Of a stretch of DNA of 64,000 bases, positions 55,601 to 64,000 are shown one piece after another. The stretch is from contig CM056583.1 of the NCBI GenBank assembly GCA_029721435.1, positions 47,955,120-48,019,119 of the forward strand, written 5' to 3'. The position numbers and the translations under genes were made by a program. Numbering within the stretch: position 1 is the stretch's first letter; the number at the start of each line of letters is the position of its first letter. Under the pieces are notes generated by a model. The model worked only from the letters and a program-made list of their open reading frames with translations, made no database searches and was not told the origin of the DNA. The stretch comes from Gymnothorax reevesii. Its lineage: Eukaryota > Chordata > Actinopteri > Anguilliformes > Muraenidae.

Positions 55601-57384
55601 TTCTTGGCCATAGCACGAGTCACTGCGCAAGAAGGATACAGAGATGGGTCCTCATCCCCATTTTCAGTGCTCGGCTGTGAAGTAAGATGTACAGGGGGAA
55701 TTACTTTGCCCCCAGCCAGGTCATTGCCTAGCAACAGAGAAACACCCTTTATAGGTAGACTTGACATAAGTCCCACCTTTACCTGTCCTGTAACTAAATC
55801 TGACTTCAAGAATATAGAGCGCAGGGGTACAGATACAGTCCTCCCTTCAATACCTTGTACAAGTATGAAATCCCCTGAAGCGGTCTCATCACGTAACTCC
55901 AAGGAGTCCATCAACAAAAGTGACTGAGAAGCTCCGGTATCCCTTAGGATATATATGGGGACAGGAGTAGTATGCTCATTCAGAGCCACAAATCCCTCTG
56001 ACACAAATGGAAGAAATTCCTCCCTCACAAAGTCAGCTGTATTAGGCTTTTTAGCCCCACAAGAAGCAGGCAATTTAGCAGATTGGTTATCTACTACAGG
56101 GGTTTCTAACCTTGTTTTCACAAAGGCATTTGGTTTGGTATCCTTTTCTTTTTCTTTCTTAGCTTTAAGGAACCAACAGTTAGTTGTAACATGACCAGAT
56201 TTCTTGCAATAACTGCAAACTAGACCACTTTTGTCACTGTCAGCTTTCACACTTTGATCAGACCTGTTACTGGATTTCTGAGCACCATCACCAGATTTGT
56301 CTTTGTCTTTGGGTGAGGAATCTTGGGTATCACCGTAACCCTTTTTCTGAAATTGGGACCATTTATTGTTACTGCTAGACTGAAATTTGGACTTATGAGT
56401 GAGAACATATTCATCTGCAAATTTGGCAGCTGATTGCAAGTTCAGTGCTTGCTTCTCATTAAGGTAGGTCTTAACATCATCCTTAACACAGTTCTTGAAT
56501 TCTTCAACTAACACCATCTCTTTTAGTGAGTTGAAATCATCCTTGACCTCCATAGAAGTACACCAGCGCTCAAAGCAAACTTTCTTCTCATTAGCAAATT
56601 CCACATAAGTCTGATTTTCAAATTTCTTCAGACCTCTGAATTTCTGTCGGTAAGCCTCTGGAACCAACTCATAAGCTCTCAAAATAACCTTTTTGACAAC
56701 CTCATAATCAGAGGAATCATCTGCAGACAAAGCCGAATAGGCTTGTTGAGCTTTACCCTTGAGGACAGTTTGCAACATCAGAGGCCAGTGTTCCTTTGGC
56801 CACTGGCAACTCTTTGCTACCTTTTCAAAACACTGGAAATAGTTGTCAACATCCTTTTCCGAAAATGGAGGCACCAGTTTTACCTCCTGACTGGCACGAA
56901 ATTCATTTTTAGTTTGAATTTTAATTTTTAGTTGTTCCATTTGGAGTCTTTCTTCTCTATTGAATTTCTCTAATTCAAAATCTCTCTGTCTCTGTCTCTC
57001 TCTTTCTGCTCTTTCCTCTTTCTCTCTCTCAAATTCTCTTTGTTTTTCTTCTCTTGCTAATTTTTCTAACTCAAACTGCTTTTGTTTTTCTTTTTCTTCC
57101 CTCTCAAATTCTCTTTGTTTTTCTTTTTCCTCCCTTTCAATCTCTAGCATTTTTAATTTAAGTTCCATTTCTATATTTGGATTTTCCACTGGAAACTGTT
57201 CCAGATCTCCTGGTGCAAACACATTTTCATCAATGTAATATTCAACTATCTCTCTAGCCAGTCTTGCTTTTCGCATGGCTGGTTTTACCTCTGTCAGCTC
57301 CAACTGTCTGCAAATTTCTAGCAGTTCTGTCTTTTTAAAAGACTTCAAAACCCCTACGGTTGGTGATGCCAAGAAATCATCCAT
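52612..57384 (-). CDS. Gag-pol polyprotein, Gmr1-type (PR-IN-RT-RH), intact
   Basis: One unbroken frame of 1590 codons from ATG at 57384 (MDDFLASPTVGVLKSF; a GTG 11 codons upstream is also in frame) to TGA at 52612. In order: a gag N-terminal domain; a Glu/Arg/Lys-rich coiled coil (about residues 75-155); the gag core; a CCHC knuckle CSYCKKSGHVTTNC (390-403); a retropepsin motif LRDTGAS (Asp 482); the integrase zinc domain (CKTC at 770) and core with D807, D866 and E902 (35 residues between the last two); then reverse transcriptase with YIDD (1323-1326) and RNase H (VDASD, Asp 1472; CTDHNP near 1545), ending VIADCLSRV. Integrase preceding reverse transcriptase is reversed from ordinary Ty3/gypsy. 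No chromodomain or env is seen. All key residues are present, so it may be active. Confidence 0.95.
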   Translation of the reverse strand: MDDFLASPTVGVLKSFKKTELLEICRQLELTEVKPAMRKARLAREIVEYYIDENVFAPGDLEQFPVENPNIEMELKLKMLEIEREEKEKQREFEREEKEKQKQFELEKLAREEKQREFEREKEERAERERQRQRDFELEKFNREERLQMEQLKIKIQTKNEFRASQEVKLVPPFSEKDVDNYFQCFEKVAKSCQWPKEHWPLMLQTVLKGKAQQAYSALSADDSSDYEVVKKVILRAYELVPEAYRQKFRGLKKFENQTYVEFANEKKVCFERWCTSMEVKDDFNSLKEMVLVEEFKNCVKDDVKTYLNEKQALNLQSAAKFADEYVLTHKSKFQSSSNNKWSQFQKKGYGDTQDSSPKDKDKSGDGAQKSSNRSDQSVKADSDKSGLVCSYCKKSGHVTTNCWFLKAKKEKEKDTKPNAFVKTRLETPVVDNQSAKLPASCGAKKPNTADFVREEFLPFVSEGFVALNEHTTPVPIYILRDTGASQSLLLMDSLELRDETASGDFILVQGIEGRTVSVPLRSIFLKSDLVTGQVKVGLMSSLPIKGVSLLLGNDLAGGKVIPPVHLTSQPSTENGDEDPSLYPSCAVTRAMAKKAKEDDVVVPSSILNSQDSGGSPHDSDWPTMVSPFEDLSDTFISSLFSQPDGSGDSDVSGDLSLSRKRLIEEQTNDPEIGVLKRRALPEKEIDAVPVGYYLKDGVLMRKWRPPDIPANADWAVVRQIVVPKVYRNEILTMAHSLPLGGHLSVNKTVDKIMKHFFWPGLRKDVSNFCKTCHTCQVVGKHQLDPPVAPLQPIPAFGEPFSRVIVDCVGPLPKTRSGNQYLLTIMCASTRFPEAIPLRNIKATAISKALIKFFTLFGLPREIQSDQGSNFTSGLFQQVVYELGAKQILSSAYHPESQGALERFHSTLKTMMKTYCYDHEKDWDEGVHLLLFAAREAVQESTGFSPFELVFGHEVRGPLLLLSEQWQEEEPQISLLDYVSKFKERLRAACDLAKENLKSSQGKMKTWYDHKARSREFKPGEKVLVLFPLQSNPLQARFHVPYEILTKLNDLNYIVKTPDRRKPKQLCHINMLKPYHDRNARVAAVTSDSQMVETCEDEGEFQDDEPRIKAEVLSCKLSNTEVLQNLDVKLQHLEPSQRDQFERLIKKYEDLFPDVPKTVTIASHDVDVGDAKPIKQHPYRMNPEKRKIAEKEVEYMLKHDIIRPSNSDWSSPCVLVPKPDGSTRFCTDYRKVNAVTRTDVFPIPRIDDCIDSVGQAKFLTKIDLLKGYWCVPLTESAKSISAFATPSGLYQYEVLPFGMKNAPATFQRMIQSTIAGLPHTGAYIDDLITWSDSWEEHLKDVETLFQRLTQANLTVNLSKSDFGCATVTYLGYVIGQGKVAPINAKVQAIMDFPVPDNKKALRCFLGMIGYYRKFCKNFAEIALSLTNQLKKGVKFTWDDACQRAFDRLKSLLCHFPVLKSPDFNKPFSIAVDASDQACGSVLLQRSDSDDIEHPVAYFSRKFNRHQRNYSTIEKELLALVLSLQYFEVYVCTGQKPMIVCTDHNPLMFLSKMKNKNRRLLNWSLILQEFDLEIRHVMGTDNVIADCLSRV

Positions 57385-57476
57385 TGCTGTTGTCAATATA
57401 TATCTAGGAAAATTCACAAAAACAATTTCACAATTTGGAATGTTAGATTTTCAATAAAATACTCACACAATGGTCT

Positions 57477-57497
57477 ATCCCGGACCTTGAGCCCCCA
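57477..57497 (-). promoter_or_regulatory. Primer-binding site, split match to tRNA-Pro
   Basis: Three bases inside the 5' LTR edge the minus strand reads TGGGGGCTC, then AAG, then GTCCGGGAT. The two 9-nt halves together equal the complement of the tRNA-Pro 3' end as used by many retroelements, with three extra bases between them. The position is right for first-strand priming. Confidence 0.65.
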
Positions 57498-57500
57498 ATT

Positions 57501-57996
57501 TGTTATGGCCCCAATTTGTAATTACATTTATAACACAACAGCAACAGCAAGGGATGACAAACACAGTTTTAACAACTAAAACACATTTAATTTTTAACAA
57601 AGACAAAGACTAATAACAACCTACAACTAAAGACCAAGATTGATAAATAAAAAAAAACAGAAATAATTACAGTCCCTTTTTGGTGGGGTGGCTTGGTGAT
57701 GTCCTGGATGAAGAAAATGCTCAAACACAGGCAAAGAAATCCACAAAAGAAACGTCACAGGTCTTGAACAGAATGGCAGGTCTGGTCATCTTCTTGCAAT
57801 TTCTCCTACTACTTTACTGTCTCAATTCTTTTCCTTATATACTCTTTTGCAGACCCCACCCACATTTAGACCTCTTTTTTTTAATTTTCTGAGACTTGCC
57901 CCAGACATGTCCAGGACATGTCTAAACATGACTCCAGTCTGAGCTTAACAAAAAAAAGGTAAACACTGCCATCTAGTGGCCTAAATTCACATTACA
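57501..57996 (-). repeat. 5' LTR of the Gmr1-like element
   Basis: 496 bp, matching the solo LTR at 49523-50018 throughout what I compared. It would carry the promoter for the gag-pol transcript toward lower coordinates. Confidence 0.92.
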
Positions 57997-58104
57997 GGAG
58001 ACTGGAGCACACTGATGAATTAACAGCCTTTATGGTGCAAGCAGACTAACGTTAGTCTGTTTGCACCATAAAGGCTTTTAATTTATCAATGTGCTCCAGT
58101 CTCC
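57997..58104. repeat. Near-perfect palindrome abutting the LTR (unit 2)
   Basis: Second copy of the palindrome at 50019-50126, continuing CTCCTTTGTCCCTCT, which pairs with GGGACAAAGGAG left of the 51985 LTR even better than in unit 1 (which has TTCCTCT). Confidence 0.9.
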
Positions 58105-59712
58105 TTTGTCCCTCTCTAAACATAAGTCTGTCTGTGCCCGTGTCATCAGACCTAGCAAACGTGAGAGAACTGGGTCCGAGACCCTTACCATTAACAACTT
58201 GGATACATGCAGAGCTGCTTTAGGTGGCCAGAGGGGCTTAATCTAGAGGGTGAAGAGAACAACATCCACAATTGCTGCGCTATTTATGTATGTCCACAGC
58301 TTTGATTAGGAGATAAGGGAGATTAGGAATCACATGATGCATTACTGACATGGCACGTGTTGGAAAAGTGATAGGACAATACAACGCAACCTCTCGCTCA
58401 ATCCGTCAATAGGAGTGGTACCTCCATTTTCACTTAAAAACATGCATGGGCTGTACTCAAGCTGTGCGTAGCCATGATTGAAAGTGGGGTGAATCATATG
58501 AGTTTTGGTAAACCTCAATATCAGGACGGCCACATCCCCATCTCAGCCAAATCAATGACTAGATGACGCAAAGCTGATGGTTCACCCTGTATGCTTTTAG
58601 GAGAGCAAACCGTACCACAAAGCATGGACAGCCAAGTATGAAGAAAAACCCCCCAATCAGAGAACTGACTGCTTAATTACTACATGATTAATACGATTTA
58701 CTTCGTTGAGAATTTTTTTTTTCAGTGCTGCAAGCAAGAGCTTTTGCTTGGAGGCCTTTTCATTGCACTTGGCTTGCAATTAGTAAATCTGGCATCTTCT
58801 AGTTGTGTCTGATTTGTAATAAACTGCAATCAGCAGCAGGTCTTATTTGCTGGGCAGCACCATTGTTTTTTTTTTTTCTTATCTATGACATGAGGTTGTT
58901 GTAATTGAGCTGCACTTGTACTGAATTGTACTAAATATCTGAGTATACTGTGTCAGGATTGAACGGACATGAAAAATCAATACAATTTGTGATATGTATC
59001 ACTCATTTACGTTGCAGGGGAGGTATGCAAACCACTTTAAACCATCCAGGGTCTGCCATTCGCATTCACAGCTCAATTAATCATGCATTGCTGAACATAT
59101 GCACAGCTAGGTTAATTGAATTGGGGACTACTGCGCATATATATATATACAGATAGGTTAATCAGACACTTTTGTTCACATGTGGCCAGTATAATCAAAG
59201 GCTGCAGCCCATATTCACAGCCAAATGAATTGCAGTCTGCTGACCGTACAGTATACACACAATCCCAGAACAGAAGGAAAATATGGCTATTTATGCTTTA
59301 CCCTATTTAATCCTTTTAAATTCAAGATTTAAGCTTCATAGAGAAGGGGAATTTGGTTGGACTCAGAAAGGACACTTGCAGCATTTAGAATTCCATCGGG
59401 TTCAAAAATGGAAGCCAAATTAGACAGCACTCCAGGTGGCTTCCCAAACACTCACAGCCCTCAAAATAATGCAATATGAATTCATGATTTTCTGGTTGAA
59501 ATTAGCATGACTTTATCAATATAGGCACCGCTGGACATCAGTGGTCCCTGCAACCTCTCCAAACCAAAAACATGCCTTTTCTCCATGATAAAGTAGAGTT
59601 TCCTCCATTTTCCTCCAAAGCTGCATCAGCAACCACAGGTATTCATTTAAGGAACTTCTTATTTTACGGTCAGAATGCTCACTCGGACAAAAATTTTGCC
59701 ATTTATAATTCA

Positions 59713-60526
59713 GATCATCTAAGCAAAACGCAAGCTTGTAAAAACACTCTTCACACCCCATAAGGACCAAGTATAACTCACTAACACAGTGGTATCTGCA
59801 ATATTCTGTTTCGTTGAATGTAGTATAAATTCTAAAACAGATCACCACATTAATCAAAATGCCAGCACAGGCTGTATTTGTAGCAAAGGCTATTGATTAC
59901 TCTTGTTACCCAATGTGACAAACTAGCTCTGTGATCACGGTGGTAAACCAAAAATAAGAAATAACTGGCTCGTTAGCTAGCTGGCTAGAAATAAGATTGA
60001 GCTACACTATAACAAGACAGTTTTAATCACATTTCAAGAGAGAGAGAGTGGGAAAAAAAAAAACTCCATCAATGAACTGCTCCTCAAAAGAATCAATCAC
60101 CAAATCCCCATGCCCGCAGGCGACTACATCTGCACACAGACATTAATCAGAGACTGTTGCACAGCCAAAGTATTCAGCAACATCTGTCTATATGCACAGT
60201 TAGAATAAACAGTCTTTATGCTCTTAAAAATTTATCAGACTGCTATCCCGATACACAGTCAGATTAATTGGAGACTGCTGTCCATATGCGCAGCCATGAA
60301 AGGGAATTTTATTGTCCAACACAATACACTCTGATGGCTTGAAGATTTCAAATACTTTGCAAGACTGCTTTGTGTTCAGATTCTTTGCCATTGTGGATAA
60401 ATTATGTCAGCCAATTATGGTGGCAAAAGGTCTGTTGAGTAGCAGACGTGGAATCGTCATCATCTCCACGGGTAGTGTGCCCTTTGCTCATTGACCTGAG
60501 CGTTATCAGAAGATAATGCTTCCTAA
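59713..60526. other. Upstream region of leap2 with a decayed tandem motif
   Basis: Variants of CATATGCACAG, then a TTAAT-like word and GACTGCTG, recur at about 60130-60300 (and at 51090-51280 and 59070-59260 in the duplicated units), suggesting an old minisatellite. A GA run is at 60040-60049. No open gene. Confidence 0.4.
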
Positions 60527-60533
60527 TATAAAT
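60527..60533 (+). promoter_or_regulatory. TATA-like box of leap2
   Basis: TATAAAT lies 57 nt before the leap2 ATG, which would place the transcript start near 60555-60560 with a 5' UTR of about 30 nt. An alternative is that TTTTATTTTAG before 60561 is a splice acceptor. Confidence 0.4.
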
Positions 60534-60589
60534 CCATCTGTTTCTCCGGCTTTATTTTAGTTGAATACACAACTCGTAGGCAGCCAAAC

Positions 60590-63500
60590 ATGAGGACCTT
60601 ATACCATAAACTCGCTGTAGCATTCTTTCTCCTGACGCTGCTCTGTGCCCTACAGGTATGACTCCAAGAGTAATTCTTTCACAGGTTGGATGATGTGAAG
60701 TTTCTCATATGGAAAATCTACTTAAAAATCATGTGTATCTCATATTGCATTTTTGGACAAGATTCTGAGTTATGACATTTTCTTTGTGTTTTTTTTTTTT
60801 TTTGTATTTAAACTTCTTTGGGAATGAACGATGCATCTGGAGATTAATGATCTACACAGCACTCGTACATTTCACTATATGCAGGACATGCTGTGTTGGC
60901 CAAGCCTCACAGTGCGATCAGTTCTGCCCTTGAAATCCAAGAAAGATTAATTCATATTAGTCTCTTTACAATTTGCTGCAGTTGGTGCTAATGCCACAGC
61001 GCATTAGCACCACAGTTGGGTGAATGAAAGTGAAGGTATTGCAGACTACATTGAGATTAGAGGAAACATCAGCTTTATGTTGCATACAGTTTCACAATGA
61101 AAAAAAATTACATAACATAAGATTGTAAGGTCAGACATGAACAGACAGCTCAAAACTGCAGTATTTTCTTCTTAATAGAGGCCTTTAGGCAGTATAAATT
61201 AGTAGAACAAGAGTAAATTGTACAAAGTTTTACATTAAATGACCTCTCTGCACTGGCTGGTGGGAACAGGTTGTTATCAAGAAGAGAGTGCTGCACTTTA
61301 GATATTCTAATCTTGACACAGTTCCTGCACAAACACGGTAGACTTTCTCCGTCTGCTTTTGCGAATCCTCGCAATGAACTTTCTGGCAAATGAGAGGAGA
61401 GAGAATTACTGCCTGAAGAGGAAACCTGAATTTTGGATGGAGCCTGGACGTTGACCCAAATATGTGTGTGTGTGTGTGTGTGTGTGTGTCCCCTGCAGGT
61501 GCAGACGACCCCACTGCCGAATGATTGGGGTACGAACATGATATATCGTGCCAAGCGGTCTCTGCTGTGGCGGTGGAACACCCTTCGGCCAGTAGGAGCC
61601 AGCTGCCGAGAGCACTCGGAGTGTGGGACTAAATACTGCAGGTAAGAGCAGCGCCTCAGAAACACTGATATGTAGATGAACTAAGGAAATGAGCAGTTAA
61701 CCCAACAGGAAACCACAGATACAGCAGGATGTCGTTTCTAGCAATGTCTTCGTGCACTGCCTTCAAGCAACAGCCATGACCTGTGCATGACTCCAATGAT
61801 ACAAAATGATGACTAATTCAGAGAGAACATTGGTGCAACTCTTTAAAAAAAAGCTCGTGATCTTCATGCCCTTAATTGACACTTAATAAAAATAGTCTTT
61901 TCTTAAATGCACATACTGCATTGATAAAGTCATGATTCCTTCATCAGAAAATGGCTCTTATACTAAATGCTGATACAGAGCCCAACATAATTATTGGCAC
62001 CCCTGGTTAAAATGTGTTCTTTAGCTTCTAATAAATTCAGGGTTTTTTTTAAATAATGTAGGACCACAGTGAAAAATAAGAGGAAAATCAAACCTTTAAT
62101 TCAAGTGCATTTATTCAGTGAGAGAAAAAAAATCCCACATTAAGAAATAATTCTTTTCCATCAAATCATGTGTGACACAATTATTAGCACCCCTAATGTT
62201 AATACTTTGTACAACCCCCTTTTGCCAACAAAACAGCACCTAATCTTCTCCTATAATGTTTCACACGATGGGAGAATACAGAAAGAGGGATCTTCGACCA
62301 TTCCTCTTTCGACAATCTCTCTAAATCATCCAGCTGACTGAGATGGCCGGGAGCTTGATTCTGTGTCTGGTGAACCATTTCTGTGTAGATTTGGCCACAT
62401 ATTTAGGGTCATTATCTTGCTGAAAGACCGAGTGACGACCCATCTTCAGCTTTCAGGCAGAGGCCTCCAGATTTTGATTTAAAATGTCCTGGTATTTCAG
62501 AGCGTTCATGATGCGTTGCACCCTAACAAGGTTCCCAGGGCCTCTGGAAGAGAAACAGGCCCACAGCATCACTGATCCTCCCCCATACTTCACAGTAGCC
62601 ATGAGGTGCTTTTCTGCATACACATCTTTTGTGTTTTCCCAGACGCACTTACAGTGTTTTTTGCCAAAAAGCTCTATCTTGGACTCATCTGACCAAAGCA
62701 CACAGTCCCAGTACCGCTTAGCGAACTCCAGACGTTTGCTTTTATGATTGAGAGTGAGAAAAGGTTTTTTCCATGCATGCCTCCCAAACAGCTTGTTGGC
62801 ATATGATGGTTGTTTTGGAGACTTTGTGACCCCAAGATGCTACCATTTGTTGCAATTCTTTAACAGTGAGCTTTGGAGAACTTTTTATTTCTCTTACCAT
62901 CCTCCTCACTGTGCGTGATGGCAAAATAACCTTGCGTCCTCATCCAGGCTTGTTTACCACTGTTCCAGTTGTTTTACACTTCTTAATGATTCCTCTGACA
63001 GTAGATATGGGCAGGTGCAGGCAAGTGGCTATTTTCTTGTAGCCATTGCCTGAGTTGTGAAGGTCCACACACATCTGCCTTACTTGAATGGTATGTTCCT
63101 TTGTCTATCCCATGTTGAAGAGTGGATAAGAGAAATGGCCTCTGTGTCACATCATATTTATACCCCAGGGAAACAGGAAGTGATGATTTATTAATTATAT
63201 GTTTCTACATACTCTGATCAACTTTGTAAACTACTGAAGAAATGACAGTAATACTTCAATTACATTTAATTCCTAGGAATTGTTAGGGGTGCAAATAATT
63301 GTGGAACAGGTGATTTTATGAAAAATAATTATTTCTTCGTCAGGGGTTTTTTTCTTCTCCCTGAGAATTCACTTGAGTTGAAGGTTACATTTTTCTACAT
63401 TCTTCAGTGTGAGAGAATGCTACTGCAATAAAATTTGAATTTATTTTAAGGCTTTTAACACATCTTAACCAGGGGTGCCAATAATTATTGAGGGCGCTGT

Positions 63501-64000
63501 TTATGAATCACAGCCAATTGGGATTACTTGTATTACACAGGATTCATTTTCTGTATTATCCAGAAGATATAAATACAATTTAAAATGACTATTTAATACA
63601 AAAGGGATACTACAATTGGTGGGCATATTTAAGCACTCAACACAACCTGAAAGCTCTGTAAAGAAAGTTTGCATTTGTATATGCGAATGTAAGGATATTC
63701 ATGTAGTTATTCCTCAATTTAAAAAAAAAAAAAATGCTGGATATTTTTAATCACATCCTTATTTATAGTATAAAGATTCATTATAAAAAAAAGTCTACAA
63801 GCACAGCTTGTTTGGGACTATTCAGAATTAATAGGAGTTCACTTTGTAGATTTGTTTTAGTTCACTTGAGACTACAATACTGTAATTAGTGTAAACAAAA
63901 AATAAACCTCATTGTCTGTGAGTATAGTAATGTGTGCTCGCATGGAACCCTGTTTGATATTCCCATGTTTTCCTTTTGTGTGTCAGCAGGGCACGTGTCT
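60590..64000 (+). CDS. leap2: Liver-expressed antimicrobial peptide 2, exons 1-3 (partial)
   Basis: Join 60590-60655, 61499-61641 and 63990-64000, running off the window. Exon 1 encodes a secretion signal (MRTLYHKLAVAFFLLTLLCA) and ends in CAG with a GTATGA donor. Exon 2 opens after CCCCTGCAG and encodes the propeptide, a furin site RAKR, then the mature start SLLWRWNTLRPVGASC and CREHSECGTKYCR; its last codon is split AG|G. Exon 3 starts after GTCAGCAG and gives ARV, next codon starting T, which would place the fourth Cys at the expected spacing. LEAP-2 is a secreted cationic peptide with two disulfides; it also acts on the ghrelin receptor GHSR. LRPVGASC matches the conserved vertebrate core. 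A (TG)13 tract abuts exon 2, and a Tc1 element fills intron 2. Confidence 0.93.
60656..61462 (+). other. leap2 intron 1
   Basis: 843-bp intron from GTATGA to CAG, including the TG tract. Contains a T-homopolymer near 60788-60803. Open frames on the minus strand over 61150-61665 are antisense to exon 2 and the TG run and are not genes. Confidence 0.7.
61463..61488 (+). repeat. (TG)13 microsatellite at the exon 2 acceptor
   Basis: Thirteen TG units end ten bases before leap2 exon 2 (TCCCCTGCAG), taking the place of most of the polypyrimidine tract. Confidence 0.95.
61976..63499 (-). mobile_element. Tc1-like transposon in leap2 intron 2
   Basis: Left end CAGAGCCCAACATAATTATT, then GGCACCCCTGGTTAA; right end TTAACCAGGGGTGCCAATAA, then TTATTGAGGGCGCTG: inverted repeats of about 35 nt. 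TA precedes the left end (61974-61975); the right flank is TTTA, slightly changed. The length of about 1.52 kb is typical. The transposase is on minus, opposite to leap2. Confidence 0.92.
62420..63110 (-). pseudogene. Tc1 transposase, decayed, only partly present
   Basis: Minus-strand pieces in different frames: the N-terminal DNA-binding part (GTYHSSKANVCGPSQL, at about 63060-63100; TVRRMVREIKSSPKLTVKEL), then LWSDESKIELFGKKHCKCVW with the first catalytic Asp and YGGGSVMLWACFSSRGPGNL. The second Asp and Glu region (expected at 62000-62440) is not recognisable. Several frameshifts; dead. Confidence 0.85.
63500..63989 (+). other. End of leap2 intron 2
   Basis: AT-rich intron with an A13-14 run near 63721-63734, ending in TTTTCCTTTTGTGTGTCAGCAG, a usable acceptor with two tandem AGs three bases apart (NAGNAG), so either start of exon 3 is possible. 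Confidence 0.6.

Larger units (their letters stand above)
51985..57996 (-). mobile_element. Full-length Gmr1-like Ty3/gypsy retrotransposon
   Basis: Two 496-bp LTRs, a primer-binding site, a purine tract and one long gag-pol frame on minus, flanked by GGAG (51981-51984 and 57997-58000). Integrase lies before reverse transcriptase, as in the Gmr1 group first found in cod. The LTRs differ by about one or two bases in what I compared, so the insertion is young. Confidence 0.93.
51745..59712. repeat. Tandem duplication, unit 2 (with full-length retroelement)
   Basis: Same left edge and right edge as unit 1, with a complete element in place of the solo LTR. The length difference between units (about 5.5 kb) equals the element minus one LTR to within 2 bp. 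A 16-nt block is inverted relative to unit 1 (58845-58860 against 50867-50882). Sequence continues uniquely after 59712. Confidence 0.93.

Noticed and set aside
56960..57238. Ser/Leu-rich plus-strand frame
   Set aside because: Reverse reading of the Glu/Lys/Arg-rich coiled coil of the gag-pol gene.
61150..61665. 171-codon minus-strand frame over leap2 exon 2
   Set aside because: It is antisense to a real exon and runs through the TG microsatellite (a string of Thr-His), so it is a shadow.
1..64000. CRISPR array, rRNA, prokaryotic operon or phage features
   Set aside because: No regularly spaced direct repeats, no rRNA motifs; splice sites, LINEs, SINEs and fish transposons mark vertebrate nuclear DNA.

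Overview
The window is nuclear DNA from a teleost fish. Two vertebrate genes can be read in part: the first coding exon of a scarb2/LIMP-2-like CD36-family gene (minus strand, near 15.1 kb) and leap2, a liver-expressed antimicrobial peptide and ghrelin-receptor ligand (plus strand, from 60.6 kb to beyond the window end). Almost everything else is mobile DNA of kinds typical of fish: Tc1/mariner, hAT, piggyBac and PIF/Harbinger elements, L2- and L1/Tx1-type LINEs, a tRNA-derived SINE, solo LTRs, a sushi-like chromovirus and a Gmr1-like Ty3/gypsy element.

Layout. 0-4.4 kb: remnants of unrecognised coding exons (mostly minus strand), split by a Tc1-like element and a small foldback MITE. 5.3-15 kb: an hAT MITE with a perfect 8-bp target duplication, an L2 LINE tail, AGGTCA-rich tandem repeats and a 0.75-kb foldback; this is probably the first intron of the scarb2-like gene. 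15.1 kb: scarb2 exon 1. 15.2-24.7 kb: dispersed repeats, a LINE tail, a possible terminal exon with a polyadenylation signal, and a SINE. 25.1-29.4 kb: decayed chromovirus (minus). 30.3-31.6 kb: solo LTR with 5-bp target duplication. 32.1-38.3 kb: L1/Tx1 LINE (minus), split by a TTAA-flanked piggyBac-like insertion. 40-43 kb: MITE, Harbinger transposase fragment and a near-perfect long inverted repeat. 43.6-48.7 kb: a Tc1 element holding several nested insertions, one with an intact transposase frame that lacks its second catalytic Asp. 48.8-49.1 kb: piggyBac MITE. 49.3-59.7 kb: a tandem duplication whose first unit carries a solo LTR and whose second carries a full-length retrotransposon with an intact 1590-codon gag-pol. 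60.5-64 kb: leap2.

The most unusual part is 49.3-59.7 kb. The retroelement has integrase upstream of reverse transcriptase, a Ty1/copia-like order in a Ty3/gypsy-type polyprotein as described for the Gmr1 group. It sits in one arm of a perfect palindrome, its three LTR copies are almost identical, and the duplicated flanks differ by a 16-bp microinversion. No new cellular system is seen with confidence. The strongest leads for undescribed biology are this locus, the unrecognised exons at the left end, and the cargo of the piggyBac-like insertion.
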